Positions 11,100 through 22,703 of a DNA stretch of 64,000 nt are shown piece by piece. The notes below the pieces were generated by a model, which saw only the letters and a list, made by a program, of their open reading frames with translations, did no database searches and was not told the DNA's origin. The number at the start of each line of letters is the position of its first letter. Position 1 is the stretch's first letter. The stretch is taken from assembly GCA_015680905.1 (NCBI GenBank), contig CM027378.1:71205501-71269500 (forward strand), given 5' to 3'. The position numbers and the translations under genes are program-made. This stretch comes from Coptis chinensis. Its lineage: Eukaryota; Streptophyta; Magnoliopsida; Ranunculales; Ranunculaceae.

Positions 11100-12206
11100 T
11101 AAACTTAGCTATAGTTGGGCTGTTATTTATCTCTGGATTCTGGAATAGGAACGTTGTTGAGTAACTTCCATAATCCGTCCCATAAGAGGCAAATAGGAAC
11201 ACAATTTTCACACTTCTAGAATGGTAGCAAAAATTTCACTGAATTTGCATCGGTTAGTGGTGGAAACACCCATCAAGGACTTAAACTGGATTTTGTTATA
11301 ATTCTTAATCTCCAAATTCCAACTAGATCAACTTAATATTTGGCAATATATATATTATGACACTGTAGACTGGATGAATACAACCTCTTCTCCTGAGCAA
11401 TTTCATACCTCCGACTCTCCAAGCCCATTGCAATCTTTGGTGATAATAGTACATAAATAAATTCTCAAATCATCTGCTCACTCTTTTTATGTTTTTGCAT
11501 TACTTCATTTTCAATAAACAAGAAAACGAGAGAAATTCACTTTCTACATTTTTTTCATAATTAACCAATTTTATTTATTCGAAGGGGAGGATTGAGTATT
11601 AACCCAAATGCTGACCCCCTCTTTCTCAAACTTGACGAACACAGCTGAGACTGCACCCATGAAATACAGCTGAATAAAAATTATTGATGGGGAGTGATGA
11701 TATTTGATCACACTATTCCCAGATGCTAGTTCCACCAGAGGCAACGCAGCTAACCGGAGACCAGCTAGCCGGCCATTAAGCCGCTTAGTGTACCTTCTGA
11801 ACCACGTACATTTCAACCTAGACTCAACTCGAAACCAGTTACTTCAATGGCACAGGTGGAAGAAACAATGACTTCCCATTTGTGCCATTGCCTGATGACC
11901 CTTTCTTCGGTTTTGTTCATTTTATTGCCTCTGCTTAATTTATTTCATATCCCACTTTTGTACCTTGGTCGAATTTGGGCAAGCCGGTTTTCGAAACTTT
12001 TAGTGTCTTCAGAGTCTCGAGGTGTTTCGGTTTTAGTTGTTTTGGTTTCTGTTTCGCGGGTCTGTGTGAAGGAAAGAGAAGGGCTTATTATGTCGTTATG
12101 GTTTTATTGATGAAGAAGAAGAACTGGAAGAATGAAATGGGGTAGAAGATGAGCGGAAGAAGAGGATGCAATCATGATTGTCATTTCAGTTCTTGCTTTT
12201 AGTTCT
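11100..12206. other. Internal part of the outer hAT element, no gene seen
   Basis: AT-rich sequence between the third inner insertion and the short tandem repeat. No transposase motifs or RNA gene recognised on either strand. Confidence 0.5.
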
Positions 12207-12207
12207 A

Positions 12208-12380
12208 CCATACACTCTTATACCTGATTAAGAGATAACTATTTTTTTTTGTCCCCATACACTCTTACATATATATTTTTCACTAACCCCATACACTCTT
12301 ATACCTGATTAAGAGATAACTATTTTTTTTTGTCCCCATACACTCTTATACGTGATTAAGAGATAACTATTTTTTTTTGT
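12208..12380. repeat. Imperfect tandem repeat in hAT right arm
   Basis: CCATACACTCTTATAC followed by (C/G)TGATTAAGAGATAACTA and a T-run is repeated at 12208, 12288 and 12335, with a shorter variant at 12254. Unit lengths are about 34 to 47 bp. Confidence 0.8.
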
Positions 12381-12437
12381 TTGGAGAAAGTTAAGGGTAC
12401 ACCAGGGTGTACCCCAGGACCCCTGGCTCCGCCACTG

Positions 12438-13110
12438 CATAAAGTGATCGTTGGTAGCAAATAGGTACCAAAGATGCTAATTTATTGCTTTTGCTGACAG
12501 ATAACAGCTTATTTCAGAAGAAGTACACAAAATTCCAACGTATGATGAGGATCCACCAGTAAATAGAAGACATAAAATCCAAAACACTAATCATGGAGAA
12601 TTCGTGTACAAAGAAGGATAAAGGGAATGGATGAAGAAGGAAACAAGTTCTTAATGCAAACCTCAGAAAACCATCTTGTACTTATAGGCAGTCCAGCTAA
12701 ATTCACAGCAGCATTCGAACCTTCAATGCAATTTTTCCACTCGACTCAAGAATTACAATGTCGGAAAATCCTTGACTGCATATACGCAAGGAAAATTTTA
12801 TGAAACTATATATACTTCCGTGCTTGCTAGAGGAACAACAAAAGCACAGCTATTATTCATTTCAGATAGGAAAACAGAGTTTCTAGAAGAAATTTTCAAT
12901 TAATTTTCTTAATAATTAATAACAGATTAACAGCTAATGGTCGTCTATCAAGCCCGGGAAATCTTAAATAAGGTCAAAGTATAACCTTAACCATTACAAT
13001 GAAAGGTTCGAAGTATCTTTTTAGTTGAAAAAAATGTTATGTGTATGTACTTTTACATATAAAAAGGATAGTTAAATTTCTGAGATAGTAACTTTTTCTC
13101 ATTCATTGAC
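12438..13110. other. Intergenic, nothing recognised
   Basis: AT-rich sequence between the outer hAT and the copia element. No coding or RNA signal seen. Confidence 0.5.
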
Positions 13111-13283
13111 TATAAATTAGAGAGAGAAATTTGAGAATATTTACTTGATTGATTTCTAAGGAGATTACAATTGTTTATATAGAGATTACAAGTTAAAAAT
13201 AGAAACAAAACAGTCGGTTTGTTCTGTATAACACGAGGCGCGGGGCGCGCTCTTCACTATGACATGAAGAATAACTTCTAATA
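13111..13283 (-). repeat. 3' LTR of copia element
   Basis: 173 bp, TATAAATTAGAGAGAGA... to ...AATAACTTCTAATA on the plus strand. It matches the right copy except for two internal segments present only on the right. Confidence 0.9.
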
Positions 13284-13297
13284 CTCCCCCTCAAGTT
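13284..13297 (-). promoter_or_regulatory. Polypurine tract of copia element
   Basis: Minus-strand AACTTGAGGGGGAG abuts the 3' LTR; the TGA stop of the polyprotein lies within it. Confidence 0.85.
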
Positions 13298-14114
13298 GGA
13301 GAGTGAATGTCAAGAACTCTCAACTTGCAAATTAATCTCAGAAAGGTGTCCTTGCCGAGAGGTTTAGTGAAGGCGTCAGCCACCTGATCTGAGGATGGAA
13401 CGAACATAGGAGATAGTAACTTGGCTTGTATCTTGTCGCGTAAGAAATGATAGTCCAATTCTATGTGTTTCGTTCGTTCATGAAAAACTGGATTTTAAGA
13501 GAGATGAAGGGCGGCTTGCATGATTGTCACAGAACATGTTCATCGGAGAAGGATGAGAAATGCCTAAGTCAGAGAGAAGATACTTTAACCATTGAAGTTC
13601 ACACACCAGGGTAGCTATGGAACGATATTCAGCTTCAGCAGAAGAACGAGATACAGTGCTCTGTTTCTTTGTCTTCCAGGATATAGGACTAGAACCAAGA
13701 AAAGTGCAATAACCACTAGTAGAACGACGAGTGACGGGGTAACTAGCCCAATCAGAGTCACAGAAACCAGAGATGTGTAAAAAACTATTAGCGGATAAGA
13801 GAATCCCTTTGTTGATCAAACCTTTAAGGTATCAGAGTATACGATGAGCTGCATCTAGATGTGGAGTCCGTGGGGACTGCATGAAAAGGCTGAGATAATT
13901 TACAGAATAAGTGATATCTAGACGTGTAACCGTGAGATATAAGAGATGCCCAATCAAGTGACGATAGACGTACAGTAGGATCCTGAAGTAATGTGCCATC
14001 ATCGGTATGGAGGTTGATGTTTTGTTCCATAGGGAATTCAGAAATACGACCACCAGTGGTACCATGTCGACATTTAATGTCCAAAAGACATTTCTTACTG
14101 TAAGAAATAATCAT
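13296..14114 (-). pseudogene. Copia pol: RT end and RNase H
   Basis: Minus-strand pieces in shifting frames: KKCLLDIKC...PMEQNINL (14114 on), then IYLTVTR-like [19 protein letters not shown] (near 14000), then GFCDSDWASYPVTRRSTSGY and SSAEAEYRSIA and CDNHAS. This is the standard copia RNase H with D (DSDW), E (AEAEY) and D (CDN). The end, FHERTKHIELDYHFLRDKI and VADAFTKPL, lies in another frame down to a stop beside the polypurine tract. At least three indels break it. Confidence 0.88.
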
Positions 14115-15859
14115 TCTTTGGAACGAGCAACCTCGATACCCAAGAAATATTTTAGACGTCCTAAGTCCTTGATATTGAACTTTGCTTCAAAAAACTTCTT
14201 CAAGTTCTGAATGAAAGATGGATTGTTTCCTGTGATCAGAATGTCATCCACATATACAAGGACAAATGTAGAATCAGAACCACAAATTTTAGTGAATAGA
14301 GAATAATCAGACTTAGACTGAGTGAATCCGGCAGTGATAAGAGTGGTAGATAGTTTGGCAAACCATTGCCGAGAAGCTTGCTTGAGTCCATATAAGGACT
14401 TATTGAGGCGATATATCCTGTGCTCCCCCTGTTTGGCGAATCCAGGAGGTAAGGTTATATAAACAGTTTCATCTAAATCGCCTTGGAGAAAGGCATTGTG
14501 GACATCCAGCTGATGAAGAGTCCAATGTCTGATAGCAGCAATGGAGAGAAGTAATCGAACAGTGACTAATTTAGCAACAGGTGCAAAAGTGTCATGATAG
14601 TCTTGGCCTTCAATCTGATTGTAACTCTTGGCAACAAGACAAGCTTTGTAATGTTCAATAGAACCATCTGAATGATATTTAATCTTGAAAACCCATTTAC
14701 AACCAATAGGCTTATGATGAGAAGATGACGGAACAAGAGTCCATGTGTTATTCTGTTCCAAAGCTGCAATTTCAGTAGCCATAGCAGCTCTCCATTCTAG
14801 AATTTTGACAGCTTGAGAAAAAGATGTAGGAACAAATGAAGAAGATACTTTAGACAAAAAAGCTTTATGACAAGTAGAAAAATTAGTGTCAGAAGCATAG
14901 AAAGCCATAGGGTATGGAGTGGAAGACTGTGTTACCTTAAAGTCTGATTGGATGAGGTTAGCCGAACGAGGGACTGTAGGTGCCTTAGTGAGAGTAGGAC
15001 AATGATAATATTTGATAAGAAGTGGTAGGGGGTTTCCTGCTCTAGTAGAACTAGGTGAGGTAGGATGGTTGGGTTGTGGTGGTTGAGGGAGTTCGAAAAT
15101 TGCAGGGGCTGGAGCTGTCTGAGTTGGAAGAGTGTCTACTGGAGGGACAGGAGATGATTGAAGGTTGAATGTCTCATTGTCAGGGATGGGTAAGGGATAA
15201 ACTGGCAGATGTGATGGTGGGGAAGATAAATTTTGATAGGGGAAGACATTCTCATGGAAAATCACGTCACGGAAAGTATAAATTTTCTTGGAAGATAAAT
15301 CATAAATGCGATAGCCCTTCTGAGCATAAGGATATCCAATGAAGATGCCAGGTTTCCCGCGGTGATCAAACTTATTTTTAATGGAAGTGTTGTGAGCAAA
15401 ACATAAACAACCAAAAACACGAAGGTGGACAAGAGTGGGAGGTGTGGTAAATAAAAACTCATGAGGTGATTTGTCATTTAACAAGGTGCTAGGAATTTTG
15501 TTAATGAGATAGCCTGCAGTGAGTATACATTCACCCCAGAAGGATAATGGGAGATGAGCTTGAAAACGTAATGCTCGTGTAACGTTGAGTAAGTGACGAT
15601 GTTTTCTTTCAATAACAGTGTTTTGTTGGGGAGTAGCAACGCAACTACGTTGGTGGATAATCCCATGTTTTGAAAAAAATTGTTGCATGTTATGGGATAT
15701 AAATTCGGATCCATTCTCGGATCGAAGGACTTGGATTTCATGGAAATGGTCATCAATGTTGCTATGGCCAGATATGAGTGATTGTATTGTAGAGTGAAAT
15801 TGAGTATGAACCATGGCAAAAAAAAGATTGTAAATGCATGGCAGTTTTGGATTTGACAA
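14111..15859 (-). pseudogene. Copia pol: integrase core and reverse transcriptase
   Basis: A 582-codon open stretch. The N-terminal half carries the rest of integrase: LRSENGSEF (the second catalytic Asp is Glu here) and NTVIERKHRHLLNVTRAL with the catalytic Glu. A Pro/Ser-rich linker follows, then RT: WVFKIKYHSDGSIEHYKA, LHQLDVHNAFLQGDL, YGLKQASRQWF and the catalytic YVDDILITG. The length and intact YVDD motif show that this part has decayed least. It continues into the RNase H region in a different frame. Confidence 0.92.
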
Positions 15860-15866
15860 TCATAAG

Positions 15867-16595
15867 TTAAATCCATGTAGCACGACTAAAATCATCGACA
15901 ATAGTTAAGAAAAAAAGAGCATTGGAATAAAATGGTAAATGAAAAGGACCCCAAATGTCACAATGAATCATTTGGAAAGGTCGAATAGTTTTTATTGAAC
16001 TATGAGAAAAAGATAAACGTGTTTGCTTAGCTTGCGGACATATATTGCAAGTAGCATTATTGGAACTAGAAATGAAAGGAAACTGCTTAGCTAAAATCCG
16101 CAAAGGCATGGAAGAGAGATGTCCTAAGAGATAATGCCATAAATTATTGGTGGTGGAGTTGTGGGATGAGCAAACAGAAGCTAGTTGGAGATGGTAGAGT
16201 CCCCCATTAAGCCGTCCTAATCCAATCTTCTTCTTCGATAACTGGTCCTGAAAAAGGCAAGAATCATTAGTGAACGTGACAAAGATAGGGTGAGATTTGA
16301 CTAGTTCACTAATGGAAAGCAAGTTAAAATGAAAAGTGGGAACAAACAGAACATTGTCAAGACGCAATAGAGGAGAGAGAATAAGACTATCAACATGAGT
16401 AATTAAATGATCTGTGCCATTTGGAAGTTTAAGAGTAGAATGGGTTAAACAAGCATGATAATGAGAAAACAGATGTAATGATGAGCATACATGATTGGTA
16501 GCACCAGAGTTAATGATCCATATGGATTTAGAAAAACACGAGAGAGATATACCTGTCAGATTTGCTTGTGAAGTGGTACTACCTAAATCAAGCAA
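15867..16595 (-). pseudogene. Copia pol: protease and GAG-pre-integrase
   Basis: Begins with the protease active site region WIINSGATNHVCSS. The usual motif is D-S-G-A-T, so the catalytic aspartate reads as Asn here. Then comes the GAG-pre-integrase zinc region LWHYLLGHLSSMPLRIL... CNICPQAKQTRLSF and the first integrase Asp in HCDIWGPFHLP. It stops within DDFSRATWI and the rest is in the next frame (from 15859). Confidence 0.88.
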
Positions 16596-17611
16596 ACTGA
16601 GAAGTTGGTTGTATTGTTATGTGGAGAAAACAAGAGAATTGGAGCCAGTAGCAACCGAATTGGCATGAGCAGGCTTGGGTGGATAACCGTGCAATTTGTA
16701 ACATGTACCAATATGATGTCCAACTTGGTTACAGTGGTTGCAGAATGGACGAGCGCGTGTGCGCTCTGGTTGCCCTGGATCGGAGGCCGCGCGCACTCTT
16801 GGGTGAGGCGAACCATTGTTGTGCTGCGGAGATTTAGACGGGCCTGATTTCGAAGAAGAAGTCCAGTTGGTCTTCTAATAGTAAGTACTCAAGGCAGCAG
16901 TGCCTGGAGCAGAAGGAAGAGAGAGTGCATGAATCTCTTGTTGCTTCTCCTCCTGTCGGATTAAAGAATAAATCTTGGACATACGAGGAAAGGGATCCAT
17001 TAAGAGAATTTGACTGCGGATGGATTGAAAACGAGCATCTAGGCCTTGCATAAATTTCATAGAACGACCGTCTTCAACCTTTTTGGCAAAAATAGATGCA
17101 TAACCACAAGTACAAGTAGGCATAGTAGATAAAGAACTTAATTCATCCCAGAAAGATTTAAGCAAAGTGAAATAAATAGATACTAGATGACTGTCTTGCT
17201 TGAGAAGAGTGACAGAATCCTTCAGTTGAAAAACCTTGAATTAGGTGCATTAGTTTGTGAAAAATGATCACCTAGATCTTTCCAGATTTTGGATGCAGAG
17301 TCGGCATAGAGGATGCTGCCATAGATATCTGGAGTAACAGAATTGAGAATCCATGAAGCAACAAGGTCATCACATCGCGACCACTTGGATTTTTCTTTGG
17401 GAGTGCTGGGAGGTGTGACAGAGCCAGCGACAAAACCAAACTTATTCTTTGCTCGAAGGGCTCTAGAGATAGACCGTAACCAAGTCGGATAATTGTCCCC
17501 TGATAACAGAGGAGATACGAGGATAGCCGTGGGGCTATCTGAGTGGTGGACAAAGAAAGGATCATCAGAGTCTGGAGGAGAGTCATTATTGGGATTGGAA
17601 GCGTCGACCAT
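16583..17611 (-). pseudogene. Copia gag
   Basis: Starts MVDASNPNNDSPPDSDDPFF at 17611 after a short leader. The capsid N-terminal block LLSGDNYPTWLRSISRALRA and WILNSVTPDIYGSILYADSA is typical of plant copia gag. It continues in another frame at 17165-16875 (KFMQGLDARFQSIRSQIL, REEKQQEIHAL). The nucleocapsid CCHC region at 16816-16583 is too shifted to confirm all zinc ligands. Confidence 0.85.
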
Positions 17612-17671
17612 TGAGAATTGAGAGGAGGCGGAAGCTGATAGAGGTTAGGGTTAGGGTTTGGATCAAAATTA

Positions 17672-17682
17672 GGCTGATACCA
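17672..17682 (-). promoter_or_regulatory. Primer binding site, initiator tRNA-Met
   Basis: Minus-strand TGGTATCAGCC directly follows the 5' LTR and matches the 3' end complement of plant initiator tRNA-Met over its first nine bases. Confidence 0.85.
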
Positions 17683-17910
17683 TGATAAATTAGAGAGAGA
17701 GAGATTTGAGAATATTTACTTGATTGATTTCTAAGGAGATTACAATTGTTTATATAGAGATTACAAGTTCTAAATAGAGATTACAAGTTTAAAATAGAAA
17801 AAAACAGTCGGTTTGTTTTGTATAACATGAGGTGCGGAGCGCGCTCTATTTGTGTTATGTACGAGCGCGGGGTGCGCTCTTCATTATGACGTGAAGAATA
17901 ACTTCTAATA
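17683..17910 (-). repeat. 5' LTR of copia element
   Basis: 228 bp. Longer than the other LTR because of an extra GAGATTACAAGTT-containing segment and a duplicated GAGCGC...GCGCTCT segment. Confidence 0.9.
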
Positions 17911-18299
17911 GTGTTAGGCATAATTTCATAAAGAGATTCAGACATTTATTCGATGATTAAGTTTCAAAGTTATAGAGCACTAAAGCAGCATTACCTTCTT
18001 ACCTGGAAAAACTAACTGTGCTTTCGACCTAGACCATGTCAGTACTCAAACTTGATGATTATCTGCATTCCAAAGTAAAGTGTAAGGCTGTATAGACTAA
18101 CAATTGTACGAACCACATAGACACAATAGTGTTAAAGCAAAAGTAACATATAGCAAGAAAAATACAATGTCTGATTATTGTTGGTGACATTCTTACAAAG
18201 AAAACTTACTATTAGTAGTGCCATAACTATTAGAGAAGATGCAACTTTACACGTTAATAAGATTCCTAAGAGACCTCCTAGCATCCTACATTCCTAGGA
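17911..18299. other. Intergenic, nothing recognised
   Basis: AT-rich sequence between the copia element and the older Athila remnant; no feature supported. Confidence 0.4.
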
Positions 18300-19195
18300 A
18301 CGATGCAAACAAATTGTGGGTCTTAACATTTATTAACAGATGGTTGGATTACTCTCTTCAGAAGCACTCGGTGGGTAGGTGGCTGGCACATGAAAACCTT
18401 GAAAACTGAATTTTCACTATGAGGTTGAAGACCGAGGTAAGTTGGTGTTTGACAGTTCGAGCACCAGCCTTCTCTCATAACACGTCTCTTACGTGCGTAT
18501 GAACTCTTACCCAAACCAGTAATGGTTTTTGGTATATCTGTCCATATCTTCAGTTGTAATTCTTTAGAAAGTGTTTGCACACGATCATTAAAACTAATCC
18601 ATCTAGTCTTGATAGATGGAGGGTTTTTGTTCTTAACACAAGACATTTTGTTTTGAAATTTTTGAGAAAGAGAGGTTGAGAAGGGGAAAGATTTTGAGAA
18701 TTTAAAATATTAGAAATTTTGAATTGAATTTTTTTTGAAAGTTTGTACAAGGTTGAGTCTTTTCACGTAAGATTCTCGAGACAAATATAGAGGTGGAGGC
18801 AAAAGATAGAATTAAACAGAGAATAATATCACTTTGGGTTACACTATTTGTTTAATTCACGTTTGGAGATGCATCATCTTTTTTTTTTAGTTGGTTTTCC
18901 CAAGCAAAAGATTTCTCTAACCATATAGAGGTTTTGATAAGAAGATAAAATTATACGTGAATCCGGTATCATTTTGGTTACTCCGGGGTGTATAATTTTC
19001 ATTTTTATATCCTCTGGTTTTGAAAACTATGGAGAGATGTTTTAAGATACTCGTACTCAAAAACCGTGATTCTAAATGCTAATTTTTGAAAACAAACCAT
19101 AACATGTAATCTTAGGCAACTTTCGTGTCGGCTATGGGGCAAACCCAATCTAAACAAATAGAGCTTCACCTACGCGAGTTGGGGGATTTACTGTG
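18300..19195 (-). mobile_element. Left remnant of an older Athila-type element
   Basis: It shares short blocks with the post-integrase part of the young Athila element: a GAGTCTTTT(C/A)ACGT(A/C)AGAT(T/C)CTC(G/A)AGA block near 18755 and 32440, a GTC(G)GCT...G(A/C)AA(C)(T/C)CAATC block near 19130 and 27515, and a related small Cys-rich ORF. The young Athila (19196-41539) sits at its right border with flanks CTGTG and CTGCG, so the remnant continues at 41540. Confidence 0.55.
18323..18646 (-). CDS. Small Cys-containing ORF of the older Athila remnant
   Basis: A 107-codon frame starting MSCVKNKNPPSIKTRWISFN. Its middle part, LSKELQLKIW ... ARKRRVMREGWCSNC, aligns with a second ORF at 32868-32656 (LPRELQLIIW ... 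KRCARRKGWCMHC). Shared features are an ELQL-IW motif, a basic run and a G-W-C-x-x-C motif. The other copy lies immediately downstream of the young Athila integrase, so this appears to be an element-borne small ORF and not a host gene. Function unknown; CxxC plus a basic patch would fit metal or nucleic acid binding, but that is a guess. Confidence 0.4.
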   Translation of the reverse strand: MSCVKNKNPPSIKTRWISFNDRVQTLSKELQLKIWTDIPKTITGLGKSSYARKRRVMREGWCSNCQTPTYLGLQPHSENSVFKVFMCQPPTHRVLLKRVIQPSVNKC

Positions 19196-20873
19196 TGATA
19201 AAACGTTAATTGTACGTTTATTGGTTTTATACTTAAGTCCGAGGTCCACAGTCTAAAGTCCAAAGTCCAAAGTCCGTATAGTCGTCCGTTTAGTCAAGTT
19301 ACCTTACTCACGTGGGTTTGGTAGAATAGGTCGAGTAAGGGATTGTCCAAACCTTAGGGCTCGACAAGGTTCACAACTGGAATTACAATTTTTGGTGAGT
19401 AGGATTTTAGGTTTTTTTAGTTGGTTTAATTAAATTAACGGTAATGTAAATAATGTAAATTACTAACGGTGATTTCGATGTAAACAAACAAAGATAGAGA
19501 AATAGGAAGAGGGTTAATCATACTCATGCAAAAATCATTTTTCAACAGTTTATATTACCACATCACTATAGCTCTAATTCGTCTCGAGTTCATAGACAAA
19601 CCCGAGACGACTTCGAGTATCGATCCCTAGCGAAATGCGCACATCTCTGAGTCGCATCGCACTAGCATAAGGAGTTGAACTAATATTTCATCTTTGGAAT
19701 ATCATTTTAGCTCCTGGTTTGAGTCTACATTAGCTGGACAAATTGGAGAGCTGTCTGACACCATAGAGTCGTGCGAGAGACATTTTGAGTCTCTCGCGAG
19801 ACTGTTTTGGAGCATCAGCACTCCAAATTTGTACAGTCTCAGTCATTTTGGGACCGGATGTATAATCTACACCTAATTCTTAAGCAGTGATTCTAGAATA
19901 TTAAAGAGTCAATCCGGATTCTCACACGAGCATCATAACCCTCCCGCTGAGGGGGGGGGGATTAGCTCATGGTCATTGGAGGAATAATTAAACTTGCTGT
20001 ATACAATAAATAAATGCAGGACAGAAATTAAACTTGAAAAGAAATGATTTTAATTAAGAAGAAATAACTTACAGTATTGAAATTGCTGGAAGAGAAAATG
20101 ATGGAATATAAAGTATTGGAATTAAAGCTAACTGACTACTGAGCGGAAGCTAAAGCATAAAATGCTGAAGGACGAATAATGAAGACCCCCTCATATATAT
20201 AGGCTGGAGAGCCTTGTGAAGGATTTAATTGGGTTTTGTCCGCTTCTCAAATTGAGACGTTCAAAACTTTGAATAACAAAGTTTTGTTTTTAACTTGTTT
20301 AATTTGCTTTGTCTTTTCCTTATTAAGGTTTTGTCTTTTAGCCCAATTCAATTCAAACATTGAATTAGTACGTGTCTTTCTCATTGCAAGGTGACACAAA
20401 ATTGTGACCATCACTTGCCACCTGCCTATGCTGACTCGTCATGCCTTTTGGGTCCGCAGAGTGGGTCCAGTGGCGGCACTGATTTTGGCATTTTTACAAC
20501 TTTCTGTCTTTGCGTAGAGTTCGTTGCCCTGGTCGCTCTGGCAGTTCACTAGCCAACGTCGGCATCCATATTTATCAGATGTGAGCTTCGGAAGTTTGCT
20601 GCTTCTTTATATGTGGACCCGTTCTGCACTGGTTTTGTTATTTTGGAAACTTTGGCTCTAGTCAAGCTTTGTTGGGCTTCACTGGGGTTGAGTGGGGAAC
20701 TTCAAATATTCCAATATTCCTGTACTTTGATCCATGTTTTATCATTATATTCATGTTAACTGCGGAAACCTGCAAAAGTACGAAAATATAATTATTACAT
20801 GATTATTAAACACATAATCGATCAAAATGCTACGTCTCTCGGGGTTTAATATTACAGTTTTGGGTGCTTATCA
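19196..20873 (-). repeat. 3' LTR of Athila element
   Basis: Begins TGATAAAACGTTAATTG and ends ...GGGTGCTTATCA on the plus strand; TGATAA/TTATCA form short inverted ends. It carries about 100 bp around 19670-19765 missing from the other LTR, and otherwise is nearly the same. Confidence 0.93.
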
Positions 20874-20888
20874 CACCACCCCCAAACA
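20874..20888 (-). promoter_or_regulatory. Polypurine tract of Athila element
   Basis: Minus-strand TGTTTGGGGGTGGTG abuts the LTR end TGATAAGCACCC; this sets the minus orientation. Confidence 0.8.
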
Positions 20889-22703
20889 GCACTTTGCTTG
20901 TCCTCAAGCAAAGAAGAGACATTAAAATGATAAGTGGTAAAAAATGTGTTGTCCTAAGCTAAATCTCATTTCGCAGAGTGCGGTTGCATTGACCGTATGC
21001 AACAAGTAAGGTCTTGAACCACTAGGAATTCCCTAGTGGACGAGTTATAGCCTCGTGAGAGTTTTCTAGAGAAGATACTCACAAACTTCGTTTATACTAC
21101 AACGACTTAGTAACAAAGGCATGTTTCCTTAATTAATCTCAGGTATCTAGACATCTCACTAGCGGGGGAAACAAGGATTTAATTCTTTCAAAATTCAAGT
21201 TAATATACATACAATAATCAAAACATCTACGTATGAGCATGCATGCAGTGATATTATAATGAAATGTACGAGCAGGGCCGTTTCTAGATCCTTTGGATAG
21301 CGTCCTTAAGTAGGTTCTCACAGGTATGTGTCGAAACATAATTTCTCTCTTATTTTTCCACTCAAGTTTTGCTATCTCTAGTGTGCAGTAGGCACACGTT
21401 TCCTCACATACTCAATGACAATCAGAGGAGCCGAGGTCGAGCAGTCACAACTATTACTTATTATCACACTATCCTACTCCTAATTGAGCTAGAGGTCTTT
21501 ATTAGGTGTTATGGGGCTTAGGAGGTAGTGTAGAAGAAAATGGAATATAAAATTCAAAAAATGATAAGTATGAGAGAATAAGGTCTTCGAGATATTTATA
21601 CTAGATAAATCCTTATTTGCTTTCCTACTTCTAACATGGGTTTCCATACTTGGATTTTTCAAGCTTTTGTATTCCCTTTTGATTTGATTTTTGGGGGGAA
21701 TTCTAACTTTGATATTTCTTTTGATTTTTGGAAACATATTTCTATTTTTCTTTTTCTTTTTTTTCTGAAACAGGTAACTGATTTTGATTTGTGACAAGGT
21801 TTTTCTCTTCATTTTTCTGCACTTCATCCTATTTCTCATACTCATCATCTAGGTAGGATTATTTATTTATGGTTAATAGATGGGTAATGAATTTTTGGTG
21901 AAATATAAATGGTTAATTAAAGGATCAGTGGGGCAACTAGTGGTATTTTTTTTTTTTTTTTTTACAGGTGTGAATTTTTGACTATATCGATCCAAAGAAG
22001 GCCTAAATTCTCGCCTAGGATTTGGGTAGTGATCAAGTAAGTAGACGTGTGAACTTCTCTATTCGGAAAAACTACTCATCTGTGTCATTACTCACATATC
22101 ACACATTTTGAGGCTTTTTGTTAGATTCTTACGGGATATAGAAACTAAGTTGTCTAACCGTGGGTCCCGAAACTTACTACGCGTGTACATTTAATGATAG
22201 TCGATGCATGAATGCTCATGAAAAGATGTAAAAACTATTGCATACGTAGTAAATTAAGTTTCTAAGAACAAGTCCTAATTCTGATGCTAGGGTGAGATTT
22301 CTAAATATTTTTCATCATAGAAAAGGAAACGAGAATTTGTCACTAAATACGTTTATTTAGACATAAAGTAAACTATATACAACTATGCATGCTTAATTTT
22401 TGCGAAAGGTTCTCACCACCCCTAAACAGTCGGACGCTGTGTCCTCAAAGTGTTAAGAGGAAGAAAGAGTATACCTGAGAGGCTTTGAGCAAAAATATAG
22501 CTGACATCTTCCATAGAAATTTATTATAACACATTATATATTATACATCATAAAAGTGAAAGCACATTGTTAGATTGGCACACTGTTAGGTTATTTATTT
22601 ATCTCACATCAAAACGTAAAACAAATATGTACATGCATCAACACACATTGCCCCAACCAAGAACTGGGGGATGGTCCATCCTTGCTTCGTCCCTGTAGAA
22701 ATA
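20889..22703. other. Non-coding 3' region of Athila between env-side ORFs and LTR
   Basis: No gene. It holds a second polypurine-like block near 22412-22430 (minus-strand CTGTTTAGGGGTGGTGAG) resembling the true tract, followed as in the true copy by a TGTCCTCAA motif. Confidence 0.5.

Larger units (their letters stand above)
8783..12437. mobile_element. hAT-superfamily element (outer), hosting three other insertions
   Basis: The left end CAGTGGC(G/A)GAGCTAGGAATT is split by an inner insertion: it reads from 8783, is interrupted, and resumes at 9731. The right end is CCTGGCTCCGCCACTG finishing at 12437, the inverted complement of the left. Flanks are CATAAGT on the left (8776-8782) and CATAAAGT on the right (12438-12445), a target duplication with one indel. 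No transposase is recognisable, so it is non-autonomous. It contains hAT insertions at 8792-9730, 9765-10555 and 10674-11091, and a short tandem repeat near its right end. Confidence 0.8.
13111..17910 (-). mobile_element. Ty1/copia LTR retrotransposon, complete but decayed
   Basis: Minus-strand element with LTRs at both ends, a primer binding site inside the right LTR, a polypurine tract inside the left LTR, and gag, protease, integrase, RT and RNase H in the copia order (integrase before RT). The polyprotein is spread over alternating frames, so many indels have accumulated. The 5-bp flanks (TTGAC and GTGTT) do not match, so no target duplication is visible. I do not assign a copia lineage. 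Confidence 0.93.
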
